Of a stretch of 41,347 nt of DNA, positions 1-8,406 are shown in pieces. The stretch's first letter is position 1, and every line of letters begins with the position of its first letter. The translations under genes and the position numbers were made by a program. The notes under the pieces are model-generated. The model was not told the origin of the DNA and ran no database searches. It saw nothing but the letters and a program-made list of their open reading frames with translations. The DNA comes from Erythrobacteraceae bacterium (GTDB lineage: Bacteria; Pseudomonadota; Alphaproteobacteria; Sphingomonadales; Sphingomonadaceae), in assembly GCA_947479055.1 (NCBI GenBank), contig CANJYE010000026.1:1-41347 (forward strand), written 5' to 3'.

Positions 1-2
1 AC

Positions 3-1178
3 GGCAATGGCGAATTCTACGGGGGCGATGGCCGGGACCACATCTTCGTCGAAGGTGGCGCCAACGTCTGGGGCGGAACAGGCGACGATGACATCCACGG
101 CTCCACCTATATCTCCTCGATGTTTGGCGAGGACGGAGCCGATACAATCATCGGCGGAACCGGAAGCGAGTCGCTCTACTCCGCATCGCTGACAACCGAC
201 GGTTCCGCCGATGATCGCGGAACTGACAAGGATATCCTTGCGGGTGGGGCCGGTCAGGACATTCTATCGGTGGGGATCGGCGATGATGCCGACGGCGGGG
301 CCGATGCGGACAGCTTGTTCCTGTCGCTCGCCGGTTCAACTGTCGGCGTCACATTGAACACGCGATTTTTCAAGGCATCGCAGACCTTCACTATGCTGGG
401 TGGAACCTTCCAGAATCTGGAGACGTTCTACCGGCTCAATCTGACCGAATTCGCCGACCGGCTAACCGTGGCGGGGCTGCCAAACCAGCTTTACGTGACG
501 ACAGGGGCTGGCAACGATGTCGTCACCACCACCAGCAGTTCCGCCAACATCGCGGGCGGCGATGGCAACGATCGCCTCATCAGCGGGGCCGGGACCGACG
601 GGTTCGACGGCGGCGACGGCATCGACACGATCGATTACTCGAAATACACAACTGGCGTGACGGTCGCCCTCAGTCTGGTTGCAGGGGCTGACGGGAGCGG
701 GGCCGACGGGGATGTCATCCTCAACGTGGAAAATATCGTCGGCTCCGCCCTTGCCGACACGCTGAGCGGCAACGACCAGGTCAACAGCATCACCGGCGGA
801 GCGGGCAATGACAGGCTGACTGGCGGCAAGGGCGCCGATACACTGTCCGGCGGCACCGGCGCGGACAGGTTCGTCTTCGCAGCGGTGAGCGATACCGGCG
901 GCCTCGGCAACAACGGCGATCTCATCAAGGATTTCCATCATCTCGAGGGGGACAGGATCGACCTGTCGGCGCTCGATGCCAAAGTCGCCATTGCCGGCGA
1001 CCAGGCCTTCAGCTTCATCGGCAGTGCTCCCTTCAGCCATGTCGCCGGCCAGCTGCGGTATGGCAGCAATTTGACTTCGACCTGGGTCCAGGGCGACACC
1101 AACGGCGACGGCACAACCGATTTCGCGATCCGCATGTCCGGCCAGCACGCGCTGGTGCAGGGCGACTTTGTGCTCTGA
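3..1178 (+). CDS. RTX calcium-binding protein, C-terminal part (5' end outside window)
   Basis: The frame is open to the left edge, so only the last 391 or so codons are present. The visible part carries glycine- and aspartate-rich nonapeptide repeats of the hemolysin type (GGxGxDxφ), for example GGDGNDRL, GGAGNDRLTGGKGADTL and GGTGADRFVF. They are followed by a tail matching the serralysin (peptidase M10) C-terminal domain: a DLIKDFHHLEGDRIDLSALDA segment, then GQLRY, GDTNGDGTTDFAI, and an end in GDFVL. In this family the repeats bind calcium to form a beta-roll, and the uncleaved C-terminus serves as the type I (ABC/MFP/TolC) secretion signal. No catalytic domain lies within the window, so the function of the whole protein (protease, lipase, adhesin or other) cannot be read. 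No type I exporter genes are adjacent. Confidence 0.88.
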   Translation, partial: GNGEFYGGDGRDHIFVEGGANVWGGTGDDDIHGSTYISSMFGEDGADTIIGGTGSESLYSASLTTDGSADDRGTDKDILAGGAGQDILSVGIGDDADGGADADSLFLSLAGSTVGVTLNTRFFKASQTFTMLGGTFQNLETFYRLNLTEFADRLTVAGLPNQLYVTTGAGNDVVTTTSSSANIAGGDGNDRLISGAGTDGFDGGDGIDTIDYSKYTTGVTVALSLVAGADGSGADGDVILNVENIVGSALADTLSGNDQVNSITGGAGNDRLTGGKGADTLSGGTGADRFVFAAVSDTGGLGNNGDLIKDFHHLEGDRIDLSALDAKVAIAGDQAFSFIGSAPFSHVAGQLRYGSNLTSTWVQGDTNGDGTTDFAIRMSGQHALVQGDFVL

Positions 1179-1205
1179 TAATTCTGGGTACTCTGACAAT
1201 TCTGG
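1173..1205 (+). repeat. Short imperfect tandem repeat at the RTX stop codon
   Basis: CTCTGATAATTCTGG (1173-1187) recurs as CTCTGACAATTCTGG (1191-1205), 18 nt apart with one mismatch. The first copy contains the TGA stop of the RTX gene; the second copy carries an in-phase TGA as well. Confidence 0.7.
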
Positions 1206-1269
1206 CGCGGCAGATTGCACGACTGTGACCGTCACCCCCTGTTCACGCTCCGCCGATTAGGGCACAGCC

Positions 1270-3474
1270 ATGACAAGGCACGAACAGGAGAATTTCCCCG
1301 CCGTGACATCTTCCCCATTGCTCCTCCGCGCGGCACCCCTTGCCCTGTGCGCCGCCATGATTGCAGGTTATCCCACCATGAGCCTTGCCGCCGAAACCAC
1401 AGCCACGCCGGTGGAAGCCGCCGCCGGGGCTATATTCGCCCAGCCTTCCGCCCTGCCCTTCCAGGCGCCCGATTTCGCGCATATTGCCGATGCCGATTAT
1501 GAGCCTGCGATCCTGCAGGGCATGGCGGCGCAGCGGGCCGAGATCGCGGTAATCGCCGACAATTCCGAACCGCCGACGATCGAGAATACACTGGTAGCGA
1601 TGGAACGGTCAGGCCAGTTTCTGACCCGCGCCTACGGGGCCTTTTCGGCCATGGTCGGCGCCAATACCAATGACCGGCTCGATGCGGTGGAAGCGGAACT
1701 CTCGCCGAAGCTGGCAGCGCATGGCGATGCGATCTATCTCGACAGCAAGCTGTTCGCGCGGGTGAAGGCGCTATACGACAAGCGCGCCGAGCTGCCGTCA
1801 GGGGGCGAGGAAGCCCGCCTGCTCGAAGTGACATACCAGCGCTTCGTCAACGAAGGCGCGCAATTGTCCGACAAGGACAAGCTGGCGCTGAGCGCGATCA
1901 ACGAGCAGCTTTCCTCGCTCGGCACCGCCTTTTCGCAAAAACTGACCGAAGCGAGCAAGCAGGCCGCGCTGGTGGTGGCAAGCAGGGCGGAACTGGCCGG
2001 GCTGTCCGACGCCGAGATCGAGGCCGCTGCGGCAGAGGCGAAGACGCGCGGGGCAGAAGGCCAGTTTGTCCTCACCCTGGTCAACACCACGCAACAACCG
2101 CAACTGGCCCGGCTGACCAACCGCGAAACCCGCCGCCGACTGTACGAGGCGAGCGTCACCCGCACCACCCGCGGCGATGCGAACGATACCACCGCCACCA
2201 TCGCCCGGCTGGCCGAACTGCGGGCCGAGAAGGCGCGGCTGCTCGGCTACCCCGATTATGCCAGCTATGCGATGTACGACCGGATGGTAAAAGAGCCCGT
2301 CAAAGCGCTGGAATTCATGGAACAGATGGTCCCGGCCGTCGCCCGCAAGCAAGCCGCCGAAGCGGAGGAACTGAACGCGGCGATTCGGGCGGAGGGCGGG
2401 AAATTCTCTGTCCAGCCATGGGACTGGGACTTCTATTCCGAGAAGGTCCGCAGCGCCAAATACGATCTCGACGATGCGCAGGTCCGCCCTTATTTCGAGA
2501 TCAGCCGCGTGCTGGAAGACGGCGTGTTCTATGCCGCGAACCTGGTCTACGGGCTGACCTTCCAGAAACGCAGTGACATCCCGGTCTACCATCCGGACGT
2601 CAGCGTCTACACCGTGCTCGATGCCGATGGCTCGGAGCTGGGCCTGTTCTATTTCGATCCCTACGCCCGGCCCAACAAGCAGGGCGGCGCATGGATGGGC
2701 AATTTCGTCGAGCAATCGCGGCTGATCGGGACTAAGCCGGTGATCTATAACGTGCTCAACATCCCGAAGCCGGCGGAAGGCCAGCCGGCGCTGGTCAGTT
2801 TCGACGACATGATCACCATGTTCCATGAATTCGGCCACGGGCTGCACGGGCTGTTCGCCAGCCAGACCTATCCCTCGATCTCCGGCACCAACACCGCGCG
2901 CGATTTCGTGGAGTTTCCCAGCCAGTTCAACGAAAACTTCGCCACCCAGCCGCAAATCCTCGGCCATTTCGCCCGCCACTGGCAGACTGGCGAGCCGATC
3001 CCGGCGGAACTGATGGCCAAGATCGACCGGGCGCGGAAATTCAACCAGGGTTATGCACTCGGCGAAGTGCTCACGGCCGCGCTGCTCGACATGAAATGGC
3101 ACGCGCTCAAGCCCGGCAGACTGAAGAACGCCGCCCGGTTCGAGCGGCAGGCGCTGGACAGCCTTGGCCTCAGGATCGATCTCGTCCCGCCGCGCTATCA
3201 CAGCAGCTATTTCCGCCACATCTGGGACAATGGCTATGCCGCCGGCTATTATTCCTATTTGTGGACCGAGATGATCGCGCATGATGCCTTCGCTTTCATG
3301 CTCGACGGCGGCCACGGCGTAACCCGCGAAGGCGGCGACCTGTTCCGCCAGAAAATCCTCAGCCGTGGCAACACCATGGATTATGCCGCGATGTACCAGG
3401 CCTATGCCGGTCGCCAGCCTAGGATCGACGCGATGCTGGATGCAAGGGGGCTGGTCGAGGAAGGCGCGAAGTAA
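1270..3474 (+). CDS. dcp: M3 family peptidyl-dipeptidase (Dcp), exported
   Basis: This 734-residue zinc metallopeptidase belongs to family M3 (thimet oligopeptidase/Dcp), whose members cut dipeptides or short fragments from oligopeptides. The zinc site is complete: HEFGH at 519-523 (His519, Glu520, His523) and the third ligand Glu548 in DFVEFPSQ. The C-terminal portion has the family block YHSSYFRHIWDNGYAAGYYSYLW. A hydrophobic stretch at about 18-38 followed by SLAAE looks like a signal peptide, so the enzyme probably acts in the periplasm or at the outer membrane, as in other long Dcp proteins of sphingomonads. The ATG at 1270 is preceded by TAGGG; a GTG at 1303 behind AGGAG is an alternative start and would keep the signal peptide. 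The gene ends 18 nt before the convergent btuD stop. Dcp is the closer match than oligopeptidase A. Confidence 0.9.
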   Translation: MTRHEQENFPAVTSSPLLLRAAPLALCAAMIAGYPTMSLAAETTATPVEAAAGAIFAQPSALPFQAPDFAHIADADYEPAILQGMAAQRAEIAVIADNSEPPTIENTLVAMERSGQFLTRAYGAFSAMVGANTNDRLDAVEAELSPKLAAHGDAIYLDSKLFARVKALYDKRAELPSGGEEARLLEVTYQRFVNEGAQLSDKDKLALSAINEQLSSLGTAFSQKLTEASKQAALVVASRAELAGLSDAEIEAAAAEAKTRGAEGQFVLTLVNTTQQPQLARLTNRETRRRLYEASVTRTTRGDANDTTATIARLAELRAEKARLLGYPDYASYAMYDRMVKEPVKALEFMEQMVPAVARKQAAEAEELNAAIRAEGGKFSVQPWDWDFYSEKVRSAKYDLDDAQVRPYFEISRVLEDGVFYAANLVYGLTFQKRSDIPVYHPDVSVYTVLDADGSELGLFYFDPYARPNKQGGAWMGNFVEQSRLIGTKPVIYNVLNIPKPAEGQPALVSFDDMITMFHEFGHGLHGLFASQTYPSISGTNTARDFVEFPSQFNENFATQPQILGHFARHWQTGEPIPAELMAKIDRARKFNQGYALGEVLTAALLDMKWHALKPGRLKNAARFERQALDSLGLRIDLVPPRYHSSYFRHIWDNGYAAGYYSYLWTEMIAHDAFAFMLDGGHGVTREGGDLFRQKILSRGNTMDYAAMYQAYAGRQPRIDAMLDARGLVEEGAK

Positions 3475-3492
3475 GCGGCTGCCAGATGCCCC

Positions 3493-4251
3493 TCACGCAA
3501 CCGGGAGGGGAGACAGGGCCCTCCCGCCCGGTTCGCCCAGCCAGCGCGCCTGCACGCCCCAGACGCGGGCAATCACCGCTTCCGACAAAGCGTCTTCCGG
3601 CTGTCCGTCAGCCGCCAGCCGCCCTTCGTGCAGCACCAGCACGCGGGTCGCATGGTTCATCGCCAGTGCCAGATCGTGCAGCACCAGAACCACGCCCACA
3701 TCATTGAGCGCGGCCTCCCGCAGCCGCGCCAGCAGGGCGAGCTGATGGGCGAGGTCGAGCGCGGCCAGCGGCTCGTCGGCCAGCACCCAACGTGGCTCGC
3801 CCGCCAGTACCCGCGCCAGAAGCGCGCGGGCGCGCTCCCCGCCCGACAGGCGCGAGAGCGGACGCGCGGCAAAACTCTCCAGGTCCAGCGCCGCGATCGC
3901 CCGGGCGATGGCACCCCGGCCATGGCCGCCCGCGTCGCCATGCGGCAGGCGGCCAAGCGCAACCAGCGTGCGCACGTCCAGGTCCCAGGCCACTTCGCCG
4001 TGTTGCGGCAGATAGCCGATCGCCCGCGCCCGTTCGCCCCCCGTCAGCGCGGACAGCGGCTCGCCCCCCAGCGTCACCTGCCCACCGGATGGCATGGTCA
4101 GCCCGGCCAGCGCGGCCAGCAGGGTCGATTTGCCAGCCCCGTTCGGCCCGCAGATCGCAGTTACCTCGCCCGGGCGCAGCGCGGCGGTGAGGCCGTGCAG
4201 CGCCTCGTGATTGCCCAGCCGAACCGAAAGTTCATGAGCTGCAAGGTTCAT
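3493..4251 (-). CDS. btuD: Cobalamin ABC transporter ATP-binding protein
   Basis: This 252-residue ABC ATPase would power vitamin B12 import across the inner membrane. All motifs are present: Walker A GPNGAGKS at 35-42, Q-loop Gln83 in YLPQ, signature LSGGE at 135-139, Walker B ending in DE at 159-160, D-loop LD at 165-166 and switch His192. The family is the FecCD/BtuCD-type importers, which also include siderophore and heme systems; the cobalamin assignment comes from the operon and its riboswitch. The start ATG overlaps the btuC stop by 4 nt (ATGA), so the longer open frame upstream is only a shadow of btuC. It is the last gene of the btuBFCD operon and stops 18 nt from the convergent peptidase gene, with no obvious terminator hairpin in between. 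Confidence 0.9.
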   Translation of the reverse strand: MNLAAHELSVRLGNHEALHGLTAALRPGEVTAICGPNGAGKSTLLAALAGLTMPSGGQVTLGGEPLSALTGGERARAIGYLPQHGEVAWDLDVRTLVALGRLPHGDAGGHGRGAIARAIAALDLESFAARPLSRLSGGERARALLARVLAGEPRWVLADEPLAALDLAHQLALLARLREAALNDVGVVLVLHDLALAMNHATRVLVLHEGRLAADGQPEDALSEAVIARVWGVQARWLGEPGGRALSPLPVA

Positions 4252-5192
4252 GCCAGCCCCCGCCTCATCCGCAGCAACAGCGCGAGGAAGAATGGCGCGC
4301 CTAGCAGGCTGAGCGCAATGCCCAGCCGCAGTTCCGTGACCATGGGCAGCACCCGGCACAGGCAGTCCGCCAGCAGTACCAGCAGCGCACCGGCCAGCGC
4401 GCTCGGCAGCAGCAGGCTGGAGGGCCGCCGGTCGGTCAGCGGACGGACCAGATGCGGCACGATCAGGCCGACAAAGCCGACAATACCGGCCACCGCCACC
4501 CCCGACCCCACCGTCAGCCCGACCCCGGCGATCAGCCACGCCTGCAAGCGGCCGGGATGGATGCCGAGCGAACGGGCCGCCGCCTCGCCCAGCGTCAGCG
4601 CGTCCAGCCCACGCCCGGCCATGGCAAGGCAGGCGATCCCTGCCAACGTCAGCGGCGCGGCCAGTTCCACCTCGGCCCAGCCGCGATCGGTCAGCGCGCC
4701 CATCAGCCAGGTGACGATTTCGGACATGGCGAAGGCATTGGGGGCAAAGCTGATGATCAGCGAGACCAGCGCCCCGGCAAGGCTGGCCAGCATCATCCCC
4801 GCCAGCGTGAACAGCGCGATCCCGCCCGTTCGCCCGGCAATCAATGCCAGCAGTGCCATCGCCCCCGCTGCTCCCGCCAGCGCGAAGAACGGCAGCGCGC
4901 CGGTCAGGCCGAGATTGAGGCTGATCACCGCCCCCAGCGCCGCGCCGGGCGCGATGCCGAACAGGCCGGGATCGGCCAGCGGATTGCGAAGATAGCCCTG
5001 CATCGCCGCCCCGGACGCGCCCAGCCCCGCGCCGATGACAATCGCCAGCACACCGCGCGGCAGGCGCAGTTCGGCCAGGATCACGCTGGCATGCGGCGTG
5101 GTCGCGGGATCGAGCCATATCCGCCCGGCCAGCAGCGACAACGGCAGCGCGAGGGCAACGAGCGCGGCGAGGATGAGGTTGGTGCGATTCAT
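4248..5192 (-). CDS. btuC: Cobalamin ABC transporter permease
   Basis: This 314-residue integral membrane permease of the FecCD/BtuC family would form, as a dimer, the B12 channel in the inner membrane. The chain is almost entirely hydrophobic helices. It shows the family landmarks RLPRGVLAIVIGAGLGASGAAMQGYLRNPLADPG near the N-terminus (residues about 48-80; key elements RLPR, G-A-G-L, Q-x-x-x-R-N-P-L-A-D-P) and GFVGLIVPHLVRPLTD in the C-terminal third, the helix that couples to the ATPase. I chose the ATG at 5192 because it has a strong purine-rich ribosome site (GAGGGGGG, about 4 nt upstream) and overlaps the btuF stop by 4 nt; a start 20 codons further upstream would run deep into btuF. 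Confidence 0.9.
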   Translation of the reverse strand: MNRTNLILAALVALALPLSLLAGRIWLDPATTPHASVILAELRLPRGVLAIVIGAGLGASGAAMQGYLRNPLADPGLFGIAPGAALGAVISLNLGLTGALPFFALAGAAGAMALLALIAGRTGGIALFTLAGMMLASLAGALVSLIISFAPNAFAMSEIVTWLMGALTDRGWAEVELAAPLTLAGIACLAMAGRGLDALTLGEAAARSLGIHPGRLQAWLIAGVGLTVGSGVAVAGIVGFVGLIVPHLVRPLTDRRPSSLLLPSALAGALLVLLADCLCRVLPMVTELRLGIALSLLGAPFFLALLLRMRRGLA

Positions 5193-6034
5193 GTTCCCCC
5201 CCTCACTTCCGCCAGCCGCCGCACTGCGCGGATGATGGTCGGGCCGCCGCAATAGAGCAAGGAAGGATCGAAGCGCACCCGCCGCGTGGAGTCCAGCGCC
5301 CGCAGCGCCGGGTGGGACAGCATCCGGTCTTCCCCGTCGCCCGGCGTTCCGGCGGTAAGGATCACTTGCGGCGGATCGGCCAGCATTTCTTCCAGCGGCA
5401 GATAATCGGCCTGGCGCAGCCCGCGTGCCGCGCTGTGGCTGGCAAAGCCGGTGCGGGCGAGCAGGTCGCTGACCAACGCATCGCGGCCCGGCACGATCCC
5501 GCCCGATTGCCAGATGACTGCGGTGACCGGATGATGGCCGGGCGGTGGAGCGGCCTCGGCCAGCGCGGCTTCGATCCGCCCGACCAGCGCCTGCCCCCGC
5601 GCCGGCTGGCCCGCCAACGCGGCAAGGCGGCGGATTTGCGCCTTGCTGTCGGCCACCTTGTGCGCGATCCCCAGCCGCTCGACCCTGATGCCGAGCCGGT
5701 CGAACGCTTCAGCGGTGGCAGGCGGCAGGAAGCTGCCCGCCACGACAAGGTCCGGCTCCAGCGCCAGCACCTCCTCCACTGTCCCGCCGGTGACGGGCAA
5801 GCGGCGGGCGGTAGCAAGGTCCATCGAACTGGCGCGAGGATCGCGGCTGTAGTGCGAAATGGCCAGAATCTGCCCCGGCGCGGCCACTTCGGCCAGGATC
5901 GCGTCGGCGCAGGGGTTGAGCGAAACGATAGTCGGGCGCACCTGCACTGCACGCGGCGGCGCGGCGTCATGGCATCCGGCCAGGATCGCCAGCGCCAGGG
6001 CCAACGCCGGAGCGAGGAGCGCCCTCCGGCTCAC
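5189..6034 (-). CDS. btuF: Cobalamin-binding lipoprotein (periplasmic binding protein)
   Basis: This 281-residue substrate-binding protein of the TroA/BtuF helical-backbone class would deliver B12 from BtuB to BtuCD. The N-terminus is a lipoprotein signal with lipobox LAGC, lipidated Cys21, which is unlike soluble E. coli BtuF but common in other groups. Family features are PTIVSLNPCADAILAEV after the signal, LALEPDLVVAG in the first lobe, and LLARTGFAS and ADPPQVIL in the second. It starts with GTG at 6034, overlapping the btuB stop by 4 nt (GTGA), and its own stop overlaps the btuC start. Sequence alone could also fit a siderophore- or heme-binding protein; the riboswitch-led operon decides for cobalamin. 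Confidence 0.85.
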   Translation of the reverse strand: MSRRALLAPALALALAILAGCHDAAPPRAVQVRPTIVSLNPCADAILAEVAAPGQILAISHYSRDPRASSMDLATARRLPVTGGTVEEVLALEPDLVVAGSFLPPATAEAFDRLGIRVERLGIAHKVADSKAQIRRLAALAGQPARGQALVGRIEAALAEAAPPPGHHPVTAVIWQSGGIVPGRDALVSDLLARTGFASHSAARGLRQADYLPLEEMLADPPQVILTAGTPGDGEDRMLSHPALRALDSTRRVRFDPSLLYCGGPTIIRAVRRLAEVRGGT

Positions 6035-7941
6035 ATCTTCAGCCGCGCGCCGAGATAGGCGGCGCGGCCTTGCGTGTTATACCCGGCGGCAGTCTGGTAA
6101 TGTTCGTTCCAGACATTCTCGACCCGGCCGAACAGCTCGATCGTCTCGTTCAGCGGATAACTGGCGCGGATGTCGCCGAGCGCATGGGCACCCAGCCGGG
6201 TGAAATTTCCGCCATCGTCGAAGCTGCGCCCCAGCACCCGGATGTCCGCCCCCAGCGCGAGGCCGAACGGGCTGTCCCAGTCGAGCGCGAAGGTCGCGGC
6301 ATGGCGCGGACGGCGGGCGAGATCGTTGCCCTGGTTGAAGCCGCCGGGGGTGCGGTCGGTGGCCTTGACATAGCTGTAGCTCGCCTCAGCGCTCAGCCCC
6401 TTGGCCAAAGGTGCGCGCACTTCCAGTTCCACGCCTTCGGCGCGGGCCTTGCCGATGTTGTCATAGGTGCCGAACGGGCGGTTGGTGCAGATCCCGTCGC
6501 TCATCCCCCAGCAGGAGACATAGTCGATCAGGTCGCGGCTATCGTGTCGGAACGCGGTCAGCGCGATGAACAGTTCTTCCCCCGCATGGCCATATTCGAG
6601 GCCGAGATCATAAGCCTTGCTCCGCTCCGGGCGGAGTGTGGCATTGCCATAATCGGACAGTAGCTGGAACAGACTGGGTGCCTTGAAGCCCTCGCCATAG
6701 GAAGCGCGCAGCCGCCAGTCGGGCGCAATCGCATAGCTGCCGTTCGCGCCGAAGGTCCAGGCGTGGCCGAAGCGCGAATGATCGTCCAGCCGTGCCCCGG
6801 CGCTGAGCGTCAGGCGGGTGCCATAATAGCCGATCAGCGCATGGGCGCTGGCGATATCGGCCTTGCCACGGGTGATGCCGGGCGGTGTTGCCCAGGGCGA
6901 AAGATCATGGGCGGCATAGCCTATCCATTCCTTGTCCGCACCGAAATCCAGCCGGAAATCGGACGGCAGGCGGACCCGGCCGAACAGTTCTGCCCGTTCG
7001 GAACGGCCATCGGTCCGATAGTTGGGCTTGCGGCTGACCGCTTCGTCGAACATGTCGCGTTTCGTGTCGGACAGGCTGAAGCCGCCCCGCAGGTCGAGCC
7101 AGTCGTTGCCATATTCCGCGCCGAGGCGGCCTGAAAGCTGGCGGGTGTCCTGCCGCTCCTTCGTGTCGGCAAAGCTGTAGAACGGCGCGGGATAGCCATC
7201 GATATCGAGCTTGCCCTTGGCGTAGCTGGCATTGGCGGTCAGCGCGAACTCGTCGGTCAGCGCATATTTGCCGCGCGCGGAAAGGTGGAACTGCCTGAAC
7301 CCGTCCTTCTCGCTTCCCCCGGCGGCGCTTGAAAAGCCTTTTGCATCGACATAGCCGGCGTTGATCCCGGCAGTCAGCTTCTCACCGACATGGCCAAGCC
7401 CGGCCTGCGTCGTCAACTGGTCGTCCCCGCCATATTCGACGCTGGCCGAAGCGCCGTCTTCGACGCGGGTGGCGAGGTTCATCACCCCGCCGATCGCGTC
7501 CGAGCCCCAGACCACCGAATTGGAGCCGCGCAACAGCTCGATGCTGTCCAGCCCGCCGGACATGACATTGCCGAAATCGAAGCCACCCGCCGGGCTGGCA
7601 ACATCGCTCACCCGCACGCCATCGACCAGCACCAGCAGCCGTTCCGACGCCGCGCCGCGCACCCGCACGCCGGTAAAGCCGCCGAGCGGTCCGTTGCGGG
7701 TGACGGTGACGCCCGGCAGGCGGCGCAGCACGCGGGTGATGTCCGGGCCCTGGATGGTGCGGATTTCCTCCTCGCCGATCACGCTGACCGGCTGGCCGGT
7801 GCGGTCCTGTTCCAGCGGCATGCCGGTAGCGGTGACGATGATCGGGCGAGTGCCCGCCAGCAGCTCGTCGGCTGCGGTATCGGCCCATGCGGGCTGCGCC
7901 AGAACAAGGGATGAACCGATAAGAAACAGGTATTTGCACAT
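6031..7941 (-). CDS. btuB: TonB-dependent outer-membrane cobalamin receptor
   Basis: This 636-residue TonB-dependent receptor is the probable outer-membrane B12 importer. In order it has a signal peptide (to about residue 21, QPAWA-D), a TonB-box-like IIVTATG near residue 35, a plug domain (EEEIRTIQGPDITRVLRRLPGV, then RGAASERLLVLVDGVRV and ELLRGSNSVVWGSDAIGGVMNL; long motifs located at about residues 50-165), and a beta-barrel to the C-terminus with typical R-x-E-N-V-W-N-E-H-Y near the end. The last residue is Met rather than the usual Phe. The start at 7941 has an excellent ribosome site, GGAGGTC, 5 nt upstream. The gene sits directly behind a cobalamin riboswitch and is the first gene of btuBFCD. 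Upstream in-frame codons lie in the riboswitch leader and are not coding. Confidence 0.92.
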   Translation of the reverse strand: MCKYLFLIGSSLVLAQPAWADTAADELLAGTRPIIVTATGMPLEQDRTGQPVSVIGEEEIRTIQGPDITRVLRRLPGVTVTRNGPLGGFTGVRVRGAASERLLVLVDGVRVSDVASPAGGFDFGNVMSGGLDSIELLRGSNSVVWGSDAIGGVMNLATRVEDGASASVEYGGDDQLTTQAGLGHVGEKLTAGINAGYVDAKGFSSAAGGSEKDGFRQFHLSARGKYALTDEFALTANASYAKGKLDIDGYPAPFYSFADTKERQDTRQLSGRLGAEYGNDWLDLRGGFSLSDTKRDMFDEAVSRKPNYRTDGRSERAELFGRVRLPSDFRLDFGADKEWIGYAAHDLSPWATPPGITRGKADIASAHALIGYYGTRLTLSAGARLDDHSRFGHAWTFGANGSYAIAPDWRLRASYGEGFKAPSLFQLLSDYGNATLRPERSKAYDLGLEYGHAGEELFIALTAFRHDSRDLIDYVSCWGMSDGICTNRPFGTYDNIGKARAEGVELEVRAPLAKGLSAEASYSYVKATDRTPGGFNQGNDLARRPRHAATFALDWDSPFGLALGADIRVLGRSFDDGGNFTRLGAHALGDIRASYPLNETIELFGRVENVWNEHYQTAAGYNTQGRAAYLGARLKM

Positions 7942-7985
7942 AAGACCTCCGACTACGAACGAACGTCGCTCGTAGCGAGAGGCCT
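7942..7985 (-). promoter_or_regulatory. Hairpin covering the btuB ribosome binding site
   Basis: Reading the minus strand, CTACGAGCGA (7975-7966) pairs with TCGTTCGTAG (7962-7953) across a 3-nt loop, 10 pairs with one G-U. The stem continues outward past one mismatch: AGGCCTCT (7985-7978) pairs with GGAGGTCT (7950-7943), using G-U pairs. The Shine-Dalgarno GGAGGTC is therefore entirely inside the stem. This is what a translation-blocking expression platform of the upstream cobalamin riboswitch would look like. The switching partner (anti-sequestor) was not identified. Confidence 0.72.
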
Positions 7986-8041
7986 GCACCATTGCCGGTC
8001 CCGATCGCTGCCCTGGATACACCCCGCCCCATGGCTGAACG

Positions 8042-8205
8042 ACCGTCCGGGCAGGTCTCCTGGCTCCCGGATCAACACAGCCTGCCCGCCTTCCCAGCCA
8101 TAAATGGCCAGTGGCATGTGGAGCAGGCCGCTCCCCGGTCACAGTTGCGGGGGCAGCGCAGGCGTTGAACCTGCTTCCCTCTTAGGCTTGCCGAAGCAAG
8201 CAACC
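8042..8205 (-). ncRNA. Cobalamin riboswitch aptamer
   Basis: On the minus strand the conserved cobalamin riboswitch core is plainly visible: GCTGCCCCCGCAACTGT (8157-8141) followed by GACCGG, then GGGAAGGC (8095-8088), then the B12 box AGCCAGGAGACCTGCC (8065-8050). The order and spacing match the family. It lies about 100 nt upstream of the btuB start, and it identifies the downstream receptor and ABC genes as B12 transporters rather than siderophore transporters. The family normally lowers expression when adenosylcobalamin or a related cobalamin is bound. End points are approximate. Confidence 0.95.
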
Positions 8206-8219
8206 CATGACGTGCCGCC

Positions 8220-8248
8220 GCTCTATGCTGCGCTGCGAAATATCTCAA
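8220..8248 (-). promoter_or_regulatory. Tentative promoter of the btu operon
   Basis: TTGAGA (8248-8243) is followed after 16-17 nt by ATAGAG/TAGAGC (8226-8220) on the minus strand. The -10 match is poor, but transcription would begin around 8213, just ahead of the riboswitch aptamer, which is where it should. With the riboswitch and hairpin this accounts for the 465-nt gene-free stretch 7942-8406; the rest (8249-8406) should hold the promoter of the divergent hydrolase gene, which I could not pin down. Confidence 0.35.
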
Positions 8249-8406
8249 GGGCAAACCCGGAAGATGCCGGAAAGGCAGCCTTTACCATTAAGTTTCACAC
8301 CGCGGTTGTGCCGCTTCGGTACGGGCGCAATTCGGCTGCTGCCTGTCCGGCGAATCCGATCTAGGCGAAGATTGCCCATAAGTCCCCGAATGCCCGAAAG
8401 GCTTGC

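Noticed and set aside
120-1000. Glycine/aspartate-rich repeats of the first gene as a DNA tandem repeat or CRISPR-like array.
   Set aside because: The periodicity is at protein level (RTX nonapeptides); the DNA copies are diverged and there are no spacers.
1798-3315. A 505-codon minus-strand frame opposite the M3 peptidase.
   Set aside because: It is a shadow of a well-supported gene with an intact zinc site.
4252-5118. Extension of btuD upstream through btuC in another frame.
   Set aside because: The extra 289 residues are compositionally biased shadow of btuC; the ATG at 4251 overlaps the btuC stop as operon genes do.
5189-6034. Assignment of the receptor and ABC genes to siderophore or heme uptake.
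   Set aside because: The proteins alone would allow it, but the cobalamin riboswitch directly upstream decides for vitamin B12.
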